Shown here piece after piece: positions 18,009 to 27,012 of a DNA stretch of 64,000 nt (position 1 is the first letter of the stretch; every line of letters begins with the position of its first letter). The notes under the pieces are model-generated. The model was not told the origin of the DNA and made no database searches. It saw only the letters and a list, made by a program, of their open reading frames with translations. The translations under genes and the position numbers were made by a program. The stretch is taken from positions 1 through 64,000 of the forward strand of contig NZ_CP155567.1 in assembly GCF_039696035.1 (NCBI RefSeq), read 5' to 3'. The DNA is from Microbulbifer sp. SAOS-129_SWC (lineage in GTDB: Bacteria > Pseudomonadota > Gammaproteobacteria > Pseudomonadales > Cellvibrionaceae).

Positions 18009-18557
18009 CTATAGCAGGATAAATTCGGCAAACTGGGCCAGATCGTCGAATACCGCGGTTTGCGCCAGCGCGGGATCGGGGTTTTCGATCAGCTGGGTGA
18101 GCGTCTGCGCGCCGGCGCCGGTTTTTACCAGCACCGGTTTACAGCCCTTGGCCTGTGCCACCTGCAGGTCTTTGAGCTTGTCGCCCACCAGGTAGCAGTC
18201 GTGCAGGCTGGTATCGAACTCTGCCTCGATGGCATCGAGCAGACCGGTATTCGGTTTGCGGCAGCGGCAGTCGTCTTCGGGGCCGTGCGGGCAGTAGAAG
18301 ATGGCGGCGATCTCGCCGCCGGCATCCTCCACCAGCGCGCGCATCTTGGCGTGCATGGCCTCCAGGTCGTCGAGGTCGAACAGGCCGCGCGCCAGGCCAC
18401 TCTGGTTGGTGGCCACCACCAGCTGGTAGCCGGCGCGGCTGAGATCGGCGATGGCATCGATGCTGCCCGGGAGCGGAATCCACTCGTCGACATTCTTTAC
18501 GTAGTCGGCGGAGTCGTGGTTAATGACCCCGTCCCGGTCCAGCACGATGATGCTCAT
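18009..18557 (-). CDS. gmhB: D-glycero-beta-D-manno-heptose-1,7-bisphosphate 7-phosphatase
   Basis: HAD-superfamily phosphatase that removes the C7 phosphate during ADP-heptose synthesis for the LPS inner core. The nucleophile motif is VLDRDGVIN near the N-terminus. The zinc site CPHGPEDDCRCRKP is diagnostic for GmhB, and GDKLKDLQVAQAKGC is the last HAD motif. It is 182 residues, near the usual 190. It starts 5 bases after the glyS stop, as in pseudomonads. Confidence 0.93.
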   Translation of the reverse strand: MSIIVLDRDGVINHDSADYVKNVDEWIPLPGSIDAIADLSRAGYQLVVATNQSGLARGLFDLDDLEAMHAKMRALVEDAGGEIAAIFYCPHGPEDDCRCRKPNTGLLDAIEAEFDTSLHDCYLVGDKLKDLQVAQAKGCKPVLVKTGAGAQTLTQLIENPDPALAQTAVFDDLAQFAEFILL

Positions 18558-18562
18558 AGGGT

Positions 18563-20644
18563 TTACTTCGCCGGTGCCAGCAGCGAAATATCCGCCACTT
18601 CGAGGAACAGCGCGCGCAGCTGCGCCAGCAATGCCAGGCGGTTGTTGCGCAGTGCCTCGTCATCGGCCATGACCATTACGTGGTCGAAAAAGCTGTCGAC
18701 GGTTTCGCGCAGTCCGGCCAGCCCGGCCAGGCCCTCGGTATAGCGGGCCTCGTCGTAGAGCGGCTGCACCTGCTGCTGCGCGTCCTTGACCGCGGCGTAC
18801 AGCTGCTTCTCGGCAGCTTCCTGCAGCAGGCTTTCGTCCACCTGGGTCGGTGCCGGGCCGTCGAGCTTGGCGAGGATATTGGACACGCGCTTGTTGGCGG
18901 CGGCCAGGGCCTCGGCCTCGGCCAGTTGGCTGAACGCATGCACCGCGTGCACGCGGTTGTCGATATCCAGCGGGCGCGACAGTTTGCGCGCGGCCACCGC
19001 CATGAAGACCTCGGTGGCGATACCCTGGTCTTCGTAGCGGGCGCGGAAGCGCTCGAGGATATAGTTCAGCGTCGCCTCGACCACACCGTTGTATTCACCC
19101 AGCGCGGTGCGCGGGTAGTTGTCGCGGGCCTTCGCCAGCAGGTCGCGCAGATCCAGGTCCAGCTGTTTCTCCACCAACAGGCGGATCACGCCGAGACTGG
19201 CGCGGCGCAGCGCGAACGGATCGCGCGAGCCGCTGGGCGGCTGGCCGATACCGAAAATACCCACCAAGGTGTCGAGGCGATCCGCCAGTGCGATGGTGGT
19301 GCCGGTGTCGCACTTCGGCAGTTCGTCGCCGGCGAACTTGGGCATGTACTGCTCGTACATGGCCTTGGCGACCTCTAAGGGTTCCTTGTCGTTTTCGGCG
19401 TAGTAGTAGCCGGCGATGCCCTGCATGTCGGCGAACTCGAACACCATCTCGGTGACCAGGTCGGATTTGCACAGCTTGGCGGCGCGCTCGGCCCAGTCTT
19501 TGTTGGCGCCGGTCAGCGCGGCGATCTGCGGCGCCAGCGCGGCCAGGCGCTCGGTCTTGTCGTACACGGTGCCAAGCTTCTGCTGGAAGATCACCTGCTT
19601 CAGTTTCTCGCGGCGCGCTTCCAGGCTGGTTTTCTTGTCGGTGTCGAAGAAGAAGGCGGCGTCGGCCAGGCGCGGGCGGATCACGCGCTCGTTGCCGTGG
19701 ATCACCTGCGCGGCATCCTGGCTCTCGATATTGGCGACCGTAATAAAGAAGGGCAGCAGCTGGCCGTCGCCGTCGACCACGTGGAAATATTTCTGGTGCT
19801 CTTTCATTGACGAGATCAGCGCCTCGGCGGGCACGTCGAGAAAGCGTTCCTCGAAGCGGCCGGTCAGCGCCACCGGCCACTCGACCAGCGCGGTGACTTC
19901 GTCGAGCAGGTCGTCGTCGATGACCGCCTCGCCGTTGACGTTGTGCGCCTCGGCGGTGACCTGGTCGCGGATAATCTCGCGGCGCTCGTTGAAATCGACA
20001 ATCACGTAACCGGGGTCGCGCAGCTGCTGCACATAATCCTGCGCCGAGTGGATCTCGAGTTCACGGTTGCAGTGGAAGCGGTGGCCGCGGCTGCTGTTGC
20101 CGGCCTGCTGGCCCAGCACTGCGGCGTCGACCACATTATTGCCGAACAGCATCAGCAGCCAGTGCACCGGGCGCACGAATTCCTCGCGGCGCGCACCCCA
20201 GCGCATCCGCTTGGGAATCGGCAGCTGTGCCAGGGATTTTTCCACGATACCGCCGAGCAGCGTCTCGGTGGCGGCACCTTTCTGTTCGCTGACAAATGCC
20301 AGGCGCTCGCCCTTGTCGGTGTCCTTGCGCTGCAGCTGGTCGACGCTGACACCGTTGCTGCGCGCGAAGCCCTCGGCCGCCTTGCTCGGCTTGCCGTCTT
20401 TATCGAACGCGGCTTTGACGGCCGGGCCGAGTTTTTCGATCTGTTTGTCGTCCTGCTTTTCCGCCAGGCCGGATACGGCTACGGCCAGGCGGCGCGGGGC
20501 GGCGTAGGCCCTGATCTCGCCAAAGGCGAGGTCGGCGCCCTTGAGGCCCTGTTCGATACCGTTGGCAAAGGCGTCCATCAGCTGGCGCAGCGCTTTCGGG
20601 GGCAGCTCTTCGGTGCCCAGTTCAACCAGAAAATCCTGCGCCAT
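18563..20644 (-). CDS. glyS: Glycyl-tRNA synthetase beta subunit
   Basis: Beta subunit (693 residues; E. coli 689) of the alpha2-beta2 glycyl-tRNA synthetase, needed for tRNA recognition. It begins with the family pattern FLVELGTEELPPKALRQL and contains KRMRWGARREEFVRPVHWLL and EHQKYFHV. Its ATG overlaps the glyQ stop codon by one base (TAATG), so translation is coupled. Confidence 0.97.
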   Translation of the reverse strand: MAQDFLVELGTEELPPKALRQLMDAFANGIEQGLKGADLAFGEIRAYAAPRRLAVAVSGLAEKQDDKQIEKLGPAVKAAFDKDGKPSKAAEGFARSNGVSVDQLQRKDTDKGERLAFVSEQKGAATETLLGGIVEKSLAQLPIPKRMRWGARREEFVRPVHWLLMLFGNNVVDAAVLGQQAGNSSRGHRFHCNRELEIHSAQDYVQQLRDPGYVIVDFNERREIIRDQVTAEAHNVNGEAVIDDDLLDEVTALVEWPVALTGRFEERFLDVPAEALISSMKEHQKYFHVVDGDGQLLPFFITVANIESQDAAQVIHGNERVIRPRLADAAFFFDTDKKTSLEARREKLKQVIFQQKLGTVYDKTERLAALAPQIAALTGANKDWAERAAKLCKSDLVTEMVFEFADMQGIAGYYYAENDKEPLEVAKAMYEQYMPKFAGDELPKCDTGTTIALADRLDTLVGIFGIGQPPSGSRDPFALRRASLGVIRLLVEKQLDLDLRDLLAKARDNYPRTALGEYNGVVEATLNYILERFRARYEDQGIATEVFMAVAARKLSRPLDIDNRVHAVHAFSQLAEAEALAAANKRVSNILAKLDGPAPTQVDESLLQEAAEKQLYAAVKDAQQQVQPLYDEARYTEGLAGLAGLRETVDSFFDHVMVMADDEALRNNRLALLAQLRALFLEVADISLLAPAK

Positions 20645-21612
20645 TACTGCTTCTCCTCTTGTTTGGCCGCCTGCTCGACGTCTTCGGCCAGTATCTCTTT
20701 ACGGATGTCGTCGGCTGCCAGCGGGAAGCCCAGTGCGCGGCGCGCATCGTAGTAGGCCTGGGCGACGGCGCGCGCCAGGGTGCGCACGCGCAGGATGTAG
20801 CGCTGGCGCTCGGTGACGGAAATGGCGTGGCGCGCGTCCAGCAGGTTGAAGGCGTGGGAGGCTTTCATCACCTGCTCGTAGGCCGGCAGTGGCAGGCCCA
20901 GGTCGATCAGGCGGCCGCTTTCGCGCTCGCAGTGATCGAAGGTGTTGAACAGGAACTCGACGTCCGCGTGCTCGAAGTTGTAGTGCGACATCTCCACTTC
21001 GTTCTGGTGGAAGACGTCACCGTAGGTGACCGGGCTGCCATCCGGGTTACGGGTCCATACCAGGTCGTAGATGGACTCGACGCCCTGCAGGTACATGGCG
21101 ATGCGCTCGAGGCCGTAAGTGATCTCGCCGGTTACCGGGTAGCACTCGAGGCCGCCGACCTGCTGGAAGTAGGTAAACTGGGTCACTTCCATACCGTTCA
21201 GCCACACCTCCCAGCCGAGGCCCCAGGCGCCGAGGGTGGGAGATTCCCAGTTGTCCTCGACGAAGCGGATATCGTGTACCGCCGGGTCCACGCCCATGGC
21301 GCGCAGACTGTCCAGGTACAGCTCCTGAATGTTGTCCGGCGACGGCTTCATCACCACCTGGTACTGGTAGTAGTGCTGCAGGCGGTTGGGGTTCTCGCCG
21401 TAGCGGCCGTCGGTGGGGCGGCGGCAGGGCTGTACATAGGCGGCGTTCCAGGTCTCGGGGCCGATGGCGCGCAGGAAAGTGGCCGGGTGGAAGGTGCCGG
21501 CGCCCACTTCCATATCCAGAGGCTGTAGAATGACGCACCCTTGGCGCGCCCAGTAATCCTGCAGGGCAAAGATCAGGCCCTGAAAGGTGCTGTGGTCGTA
21601 TTGCTTGGACAC
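20644..21612 (-). CDS. glyQ: Glycyl-tRNA synthetase alpha subunit
   Basis: Catalytic alpha subunit that activates glycine. It contains [18 protein letters not shown] and [15 protein letters not shown], followed by [19 protein letters not shown], all diagnostic. I place the start at the GTG at 21612 ([10 protein letters not shown]), preceded by CCGGAGATAGC. This matches the E. coli N-terminus and gives 322 residues. A longer in-frame reading to 21681 adds non-homologous sequence. Confidence 0.96.
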   Translation of the reverse strand: MSKQYDHSTFQGLIFALQDYWARQGCVILQPLDMEVGAGTFHPATFLRAIGPETWNAAYVQPCRRPTDGRYGENPNRLQHYYQYQVVMKPSPDNIQELYLDSLRAMGVDPAVHDIRFVEDNWESPTLGAWGLGWEVWLNGMEVTQFTYFQQVGGLECYPVTGEITYGLERIAMYLQGVESIYDLVWTRNPDGSPVTYGDVFHQNEVEMSHYNFEHADVEFLFNTFDHCERESGRLIDLGLPLPAYEQVMKASHAFNLLDARHAISVTERQRYILRVRTLARAVAQAYYDARRALGFPLAADDIRKEILAEDVEQAAKQEEKQ

Positions 21613-21819
21613 CGCTATCTCCGGATATGTTGTGTTGGTTCCGCGCCACCGCGCCGGGCGCGGGCCGGCGGCGGTGGGCAAAGGGACGCAATTATAGCGG
21701 CAGCGGGTGGCGCACTAAAGGCGCCGCTGCCACGCAGTCGCGCTGAACTCGCCATAATTGGTGTAGCGGGGGGGCGTATCCCCACAGACCCCGCGTTCGA
21801 CTCTGGAATTGGGAAGTAG

Positions 21820-22719
21820 TTGCAATTGGATATCAAAGGCCGGCTGGCGGCTACAGCATTGAAACTGGTGGGCAGGCTGCCCCTGCACTGGACCCGGCGG
21901 CTGGGTTGGCTGGTGGGCAAGATCGCGGTGCTGACCCGCGGCGAGAGCCTGCGGGTCAGCCGCATCAATCTGGCCATCTGCTACCCGGGCATGGATCCGG
22001 TCGAGCGCGAACAGCTGGCGCGGCGCAGTGTGGTACAGACCGCGATTACCGGCTTTGAAGTGGCGACCATCTGGCGCCAGCCGTGGAACCGCAGCGAAGA
22101 CCAGATAGTGCGGGTGCGCAACCAGCAGCTGTTGTGCAAAGAGATACACGAGGATCACGGTGTACTGGTGTTGATACCGCACACCGGCAACTGGGAGATC
22201 TTCGGCATGTACCTGGCCACACTGGGCCAGTCTACCGCGCTGTATGCGCCGCCGAAGCTCGCCGCGCTGGACCCGATCATCCGCGGTGGTCGTGAAATGA
22301 CCGGGGTGCAGATGGTACCCACCAACGTGCACGGCGTGCGCGCACTGCTGAAGGCGCTCAAGGGCGGCGGTATCGTGATGGTATTGCCGGACCAGGAGCC
22401 GGACACCCGTGGCGGCGACTTCGCGCCCTTCTTCGGCAAACCGGCGCTGACCATGACGTTGGCCCACAACCTGCTGCAGCGCACCGGCTGCCGCTGTGTG
22501 TTCGGGTTCGGCAAGCGGGTCGAGGATGGCTTCGAGCTGGTGTTCCTGCCCGCCGAACAGGCAATCTACAGCGACGAGACCCGCGTATCGCTGGCGGCGC
22601 TGAACCGGGGTGTCGAGGCCTGTATCGCCGAGGCGCCGGATCAGTACCAGTGGGAGTACAAGCGTTTCCGGCGCGGACCGGAAGGCAAGACGCGTATTTA
22701 CCAGCGGCAAAAGCGCTAA
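21820..22719 (+). CDS. lpxL: Lipid A biosynthesis acyltransferase (LpxL/HtrB family)
   Basis: Inner-membrane acyltransferase that adds a secondary acyl chain to Kdo2-lipid IVA. The HX4E catalytic motif appears as HTGNWE (residues about 121-126), and LPDQEPDTRGGDFAPFFGKPA is the second conserved block. The start appears to be TTG at 21820 after GGGAAG; a second TTG lies six bases on. At 299 residues it is close to family length. It is divergent from glyQ, as in the Pseudomonas origin region. Confidence 0.9.
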   Translation: MQLDIKGRLAATALKLVGRLPLHWTRRLGWLVGKIAVLTRGESLRVSRINLAICYPGMDPVEREQLARRSVVQTAITGFEVATIWRQPWNRSEDQIVRVRNQQLLCKEIHEDHGVLVLIPHTGNWEIFGMYLATLGQSTALYAPPKLAALDPIIRGGREMTGVQMVPTNVHGVRALLKALKGGGIVMVLPDQEPDTRGGDFAPFFGKPALTMTLAHNLLQRTGCRCVFGFGKRVEDGFELVFLPAEQAIYSDETRVSLAALNRGVEACIAEAPDQYQWEYKRFRRGPEGKTRIYQRQKR

Positions 22720-22763
22720 TCGGCTCTTACGGTCCTGCCTTTCCTCCCTGACCGCGGGACACC

Positions 22764-23951
22764 TCAGGCCCCGTTGCGGAACGCCACGATCACCGGCAGG
22801 CGCGCCGCGCGCCAGGCGGGGAAGAAGCCGCTGGCGAAGCCGATCACCAGTGCCAGTACGGCGCCCTGCACGAACAGTTCCGGCGACATCTCGAAGCGGA
22901 ACACCACCTGGGTGAAGCTGCCACCAAGGGTGGAGGCATTGAGGCCGTCGAAGAACAGGTAGGCGGCGATGGAGCCGAGCAGTCCGCCGGTAATCGCCAG
23001 TACCAGGGCCTCAGCGATGGTGCCGCAGAAGGCGGACAGGTTACTGAAACCAAGCGCGCGCAGCGTGGCGATTTCTTTCGCGCGGTCGGCCACCGAGGTG
23101 TACATGGTGTTGAGCGCACCGGCCAGCGCGCCCAGCGCCATGATAAAGCTGATCACGCGGCCGAAGATGGCCATGTACTGCAGCTGCTTGCCCTGGCCAG
23201 CGAAGTAGGCCTTCTCGGTCTGCACGTCGAGATTCAGGCGCGGGTCTGCTGCGATGGCTTTCTGCAGCGGCTCCACATTGCCCGGTTGCTGCAGTCGCAC
23301 GCGGATGGTCTGGAAACTGCTGCCGCGGTTGTAGTGGCTCTGGATCACCTTGGCGTCGGCCCACAATTCGCTCTCGAACACGTTGCCGCCGGTAGAGAAG
23401 GCGCCGACCACCTTCCAGGTGTTCTTGCCGAAGCGCACTTCGCTGCCCACATCGAAGCCATCGAATTCCCGCAGCACCCCCTCGCCGACAATCAGCTCGT
23501 TGGTGCCCGGGCGGAAACTGCGCCCGCGGGTCAGCTGTACGTTGCCGCGCAGCGCCATGCCGGCGGCATCGAGCCCGCGCAGCGGGATATTCGCGTCGGT
23601 ACCGGTGGACTTCTTGGTGCCGTCGACGATCACGTACAGTTCCGGCGACACGATCGGTCCCTTCGCGTCACTGGCGATACCGGGCAGGTCCTCCACCAGG
23701 CTGACCTGGTCGCGGGTCACGACGCTGTTCAGTTCCGCCGCCGCGCCCTCGCGCATCAGCATCGCCACGCCGTCGGAGCCGGCGCTGTTCATGGTGGTTT
23801 CAAACCCCTTGGCCATGGCCAGGAAGGCGAGCAGGATCGCCACCACCACCGCCGAGGCCAGCACCATCGCCAGCGACATCCACAGGCGCCGCGGCAGGCT
23901 GCGCACATTCATGACCGTAACGGTGGCTATCTGTGAAAATAGAGATCCCAT
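22764..23951 (-). CDS. MacB/LolC-type ABC transporter permease (second)
   Basis: Protein of 395 residues with an N-terminal helix (LWMSLAMVLASAVVVAILLAFLAM), a periplasmic MacB_PCD-like domain, and three C-terminal FtsX helices (FIMALGALAGALNTMYTSV, IAEALVLAITGGLLGSIAAYLFF, LFVQGAVLALVIGFASGFFPAWRAARL). This topology belongs to the MacB/LolCE class that moves lipoproteins, peptides or drugs by mechanotransmission. It is the last gene of a four-gene operon and pairs with the permease gene 3 bases upstream. Confidence 0.88.
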   Translation of the reverse strand: MGSLFSQIATVTVMNVRSLPRRLWMSLAMVLASAVVVAILLAFLAMAKGFETTMNSAGSDGVAMLMREGAAAELNSVVTRDQVSLVEDLPGIASDAKGPIVSPELYVIVDGTKKSTGTDANIPLRGLDAAGMALRGNVQLTRGRSFRPGTNELIVGEGVLREFDGFDVGSEVRFGKNTWKVVGAFSTGGNVFESELWADAKVIQSHYNRGSSFQTIRVRLQQPGNVEPLQKAIAADPRLNLDVQTEKAYFAGQGKQLQYMAIFGRVISFIMALGALAGALNTMYTSVADRAKEIATLRALGFSNLSAFCGTIAEALVLAITGGLLGSIAAYLFFDGLNASTLGGSFTQVVFRFEMSPELFVQGAVLALVIGFASGFFPAWRAARLPVIVAFRNGA

Positions 23952-23954
23952 GGC

Positions 23955-25118
23955 TCACACCCCCGCGCGGTTAAATGCAGTAACGATATTGAGGCGCAGC
24001 GCGTTGACTGCCGGCAGCAGGCCGGTGACCAGGCCCAGCAGCAACATATAGCCCACCGCCTGCACGACGATATCGCCACCCATAACCAGGTTGGACAGGA
24101 ACTGTGCCATCGCCGTTTTGGCGCCCTCGATCAGCAACTTGGCGGCACCGAGTCCGGCGAGGCCGCCGACCAGTGCGATTAGCAGCGACTCCAGCAGCAC
24201 CATCTTGAAAATGCGCGCGCTGGAGAAACCGAGGGTTTTCAGCACGGCGATTTCGCCGGTGCGTTCGCGCACCGCCAGTGCCATGGTGTTGCCCACGACC
24301 ACCAGAATGGTGAAGAAGGCCATAAACACCACACCGAAAATAATCAGGCCGATATTACCGATCTGTTCGATAAACGCCTTGCTGAAAGCCTTTTCCGTGC
24401 TGGTATCGGTTTCGAATGCGGAGTTGGCAAACGTCGTATCGATTTTTTTCGCCACTTTTTCATTCAGCGATGGATCTTCGGTAGTCAGTACCAGCCAGCC
24501 GATATTGTCGCCGCCGAAGCTCTGGGTCTCCTGGAAATACTTGTAGTGAAACACCATATAGCCGGTGTCGTACTGTTCGGTATTCCCGGTAAAGATACCG
24601 TCAATGACGAAATCCCAGGTGTGACCGCCGTTCTTCTGCGAAAAAATATTCGACGAAACCGGAATCTTGTCGCCGACTTTCCAGCCGTAGATCTTTGCCA
24701 GCTTCTCTCCCACCAGAATGCCCTGGCGGTCGCGCAACCAGGATTTTTTCTGCTCGGGTTTTACCACGACTTCGGGATACACACGCAGATAAGATTCCGG
24801 ATCCACCGCCATCACCACCAGCTGTTTTTTCGGATCCTGGTAATAGCCGCCGAACCAGTTGGCGTGGGTTACATTTTTCACGCCGTCCATTGCCGCGACC
24901 TTGCGGAAATAGGAAATCGGCAGTGGCACGGTGAAGTTGATGCGGTTGACCACCATCAGGCGGTTGTCCGCGGCCAGATCCACACCCGCATCGAGTGCGC
25001 CTTTCAAAGTGGTCACCGCGCCGTAAATCAGGAAGGCGATAAAAATGGCAAAACAGGTCAGAAAAAGCCGCAGTGGCTTCCTCGTCATGTTCTTGTAGAT
25101 CAAATAGAAATCGCTCAT
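23955..25118 (-). CDS. MacB/LolC-type ABC transporter permease (first)
   Basis: Protein of 387 residues with the same layout as its neighbour: a leading helix (PLRLFLTCFAIFIAFLIYGAV), a periplasmic domain, and three C-terminal FtsX helices (IGLIIFGVVFMAFFTILVVVG, LLIALVGGLAGLGAAKL, VGYMLLLGLVTGLLPAVNALR). The segment GEIAVLKTLGFSSARIFKMVL is the coupling region facing the ATPase. Two different permeases suggest a heterodimeric transporter. It overlaps the ATPase gene by 4 bases. Confidence 0.88.
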   Translation of the reverse strand: MSDFYLIYKNMTRKPLRLFLTCFAIFIAFLIYGAVTTLKGALDAGVDLAADNRLMVVNRINFTVPLPISYFRKVAAMDGVKNVTHANWFGGYYQDPKKQLVVMAVDPESYLRVYPEVVVKPEQKKSWLRDRQGILVGEKLAKIYGWKVGDKIPVSSNIFSQKNGGHTWDFVIDGIFTGNTEQYDTGYMVFHYKYFQETQSFGGDNIGWLVLTTEDPSLNEKVAKKIDTTFANSAFETDTSTEKAFSKAFIEQIGNIGLIIFGVVFMAFFTILVVVGNTMALAVRERTGEIAVLKTLGFSSARIFKMVLLESLLIALVGGLAGLGAAKLLIEGAKTAMAQFLSNLVMGGDIVVQAVGYMLLLGLVTGLLPAVNALRLNIVTAFNRAGV

Positions 25119-25810
25119 GCCGCCACTTCCTTGTGCACGAATTCGCCCTTATCGAGGTGCACGGTCTTTTTCGCGTAGTCGGCGGCGGCCGGGTCGTGGG
25201 TAACCATGACGATGGTCTTGCCGTGCTCGCGGTTGAGCAGCTGCAGCATTTCCAGGATTTCGTCGGCGGTCTTGCGGTCCAGGTCGCCGGTGGGTTCGTC
25301 ACACAGGATCAGCTGTGGGTCGGAGACGATGGCGCGGGCGATGGCGACGCGCTGCTGCTGGCCGCCGGACATTTCGCTGGGCATATGCCTGGCGCGGTCG
25401 TTGAGGCCGACCAGGGTCAGCGCCGTTTCCACGCTGGCGCGCCGCTGTGCCTTGGAAAGATTGGTCAGCAGCAGCGGCAGCTCGACATTGCGCGCGGCAT
25501 TGAGCATCGGCATCAGGTTATAGAACTGGAAAATGAAGCCGATATTGTGCGCGCGCCAGCGGGTCAGCTGACTTTCCTTGTACTGGTCGATGCGCTCGTC
25601 GTCGAACCAGATCTCACCCCCGCTGGGCTGGTCGACGCCGCCGAGCATATTCAGCAGCGTGGTCTTGCCGGAGCCGGACGGCCCCATGATGGCGAGGAAC
25701 TCACCGCGCTCAATGGTCATGTCGAGACTGTCGAAGATTGAGATCTTCTCCTTGCCTTTGACGAAACTCTTGCTGACCCCTTTCAACTCAAACAGCACAC
25801 CCTCTGACAT
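25115..25810 (-). CDS. ABC transporter ATPase, MacB/LolD type
   Basis: Protein of 231 residues. Walker A is [11 protein letters not shown], the signature [15 protein letters not shown], Walker [13 protein letters not shown], and the switch histidine lies in VMVTHD. The pattern belongs to the LolD/MacB family energising FtsX-fold permeases. It lies between the adaptor gene and two permease genes, which it overlaps or nearly touches. Confidence 0.93.
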   Translation of the reverse strand: MSEGVLFELKGVSKSFVKGKEKISIFDSLDMTIERGEFLAIMGPSGSGKTTLLNMLGGVDQPSGGEIWFDDERIDQYKESQLTRWRAHNIGFIFQFYNLMPMLNAARNVELPLLLTNLSKAQRRASVETALTLVGLNDRARHMPSEMSGGQQQRVAIARAIVSDPQLILCDEPTGDLDRKTADEILEMLQLLNREHGKTIVMVTHDPAAADYAKKTVHLDKGEFVHKEVAA

Positions 25811-25830
25811 CGCCGATTCCTCCGGTGATT

Positions 25831-26901
25831 CTATTGTTTCGGTAAATCCTCTATCACTGATTCGTCGCGCTGCAGGAAGGCGACCTTGACGCCCATGTCC
25901 GGCAGTATGCGCGCGTCTTTTTCGTCGATCGCAATGCGCACTCGCACCGTGGCCTTGGCGCGGTCAGCGGTGGGGATGATTGCCGCCACGGTGGCGGGGA
26001 TATCCCAGTCGGGGTAGGCGTCGAGATTGGCGCGCACCTTCTGTCCGGTGGACACGCGGCCGATAAACGCCTCATTGACATCCACCTGGATTTCCAGCGA
26101 ATCCATATCGACGATGGTGCAGATACCGGTGCGGGTGAACCCGCCACCGGCGGAACTGGGCGCGACGATTTCCCCGGGCTGGGCATTCTTGACCGTGACC
26201 ACGCCGGCAAAGGGCGCGCGGATGGTGAGGTCGTTCAGGTATTCGCGCTGGCGCTGTACTTCCAGTTGCGCCACCTTGATGTCGGCACGCGCACTGGCGC
26301 GCTGCGCCTGCAGGCTCTGCACGTCGGCCTCGCTGCGGGTCAGCTGTGCGCGGCTGGAGTAGTGCTTGTCGCTGAGGTCGGCGTAGCGCACCTGCTGGCG
26401 GTGCGCCTCGCCGAGATTGGCGACGATACTGTCGAGGCGTGCCCGCAGCACCGTCACCTTGGCTTCCGCCAGCTCCAGGTTGGTGCGCGCCTTGGCGTCG
26501 TCGAGGTGCGCCAGTACCTGGCCCGTCCTGACCCGCATACCTTCCTCGACATCGACACTGGTGATCAGCCCCATCACCTGCGCCGATACGGTGGCCATGC
26601 GCCGCGCGGTGATATAGCCGGAGGCATTCAGCACGGCGGCGCCGGGTATCGGTTCGGATGTCTCGGCGGGGGAGGGATCCGCGCTGCTGACCGGTGTGAC
26701 GGCGGGCTCGATGGTGGCGGTTGTCTGGGGAGCCGGTGACGGGGCGCCGGTGAACAGGGAAACCGCGAGCGCGCCAAGCAGCAGGCCGCCGGCAGCGCCG
26801 ATGGCACCGGCGATCAGCCCGCGCTGCGACGGCGGCGGTGCGGTCCTGGCATCGCGATCAATCTTGAGCTGGCCGAGCAGCTCACTGGTGTTGTTGCCCA
26901 T
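25831..26901 (-). CDS. Periplasmic adaptor (HlyD/MacA-type) of the ABC exporter
   Basis: Protein of 356 residues. A cytoplasmic N-terminus and one membrane helix (GLIAGAIGAAGGLLLGALAVSLF) precede a lipoyl half (VMGLITSVDVEEGMRVRTGQVLAHLDDAKA), an alpha-hairpin coiled coil with AQLTRSEADVQSLQAQRASA, the second lipoyl half (TIRAPFAGVVTVKNAQPGEIV) and a beta-barrel domain. It would link the inner-membrane transporter to a TolC-like channel, which is not in this operon. I prefer the ATG at 26901 to the TTG at 26961. Confidence 0.88.
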   Translation of the reverse strand: MGNNTSELLGQLKIDRDARTAPPPSQRGLIAGAIGAAGGLLLGALAVSLFTGAPSPAPQTTATIEPAVTPVSSADPSPAETSEPIPGAAVLNASGYITARRMATVSAQVMGLITSVDVEEGMRVRTGQVLAHLDDAKARTNLELAEAKVTVLRARLDSIVANLGEAHRQQVRYADLSDKHYSSRAQLTRSEADVQSLQAQRASARADIKVAQLEVQRQREYLNDLTIRAPFAGVVTVKNAQPGEIVAPSSAGGGFTRTGICTIVDMDSLEIQVDVNEAFIGRVSTGQKVRANLDAYPDWDIPATVAAIIPTADRAKATVRVRIAIDEKDARILPDMGVKVAFLQRDESVIEDLPKQ

Positions 26902-27012
26902 GGCACCCCGATTATTGTCGTTACTTCCTGTATAGGGGCCAACTCTGGCAGAAAAAAGCAACTTTGACTATCGCCCCGGGTAGGCGTTGCGGCGGGGCGA
27001 CTGCGGCGCCGG

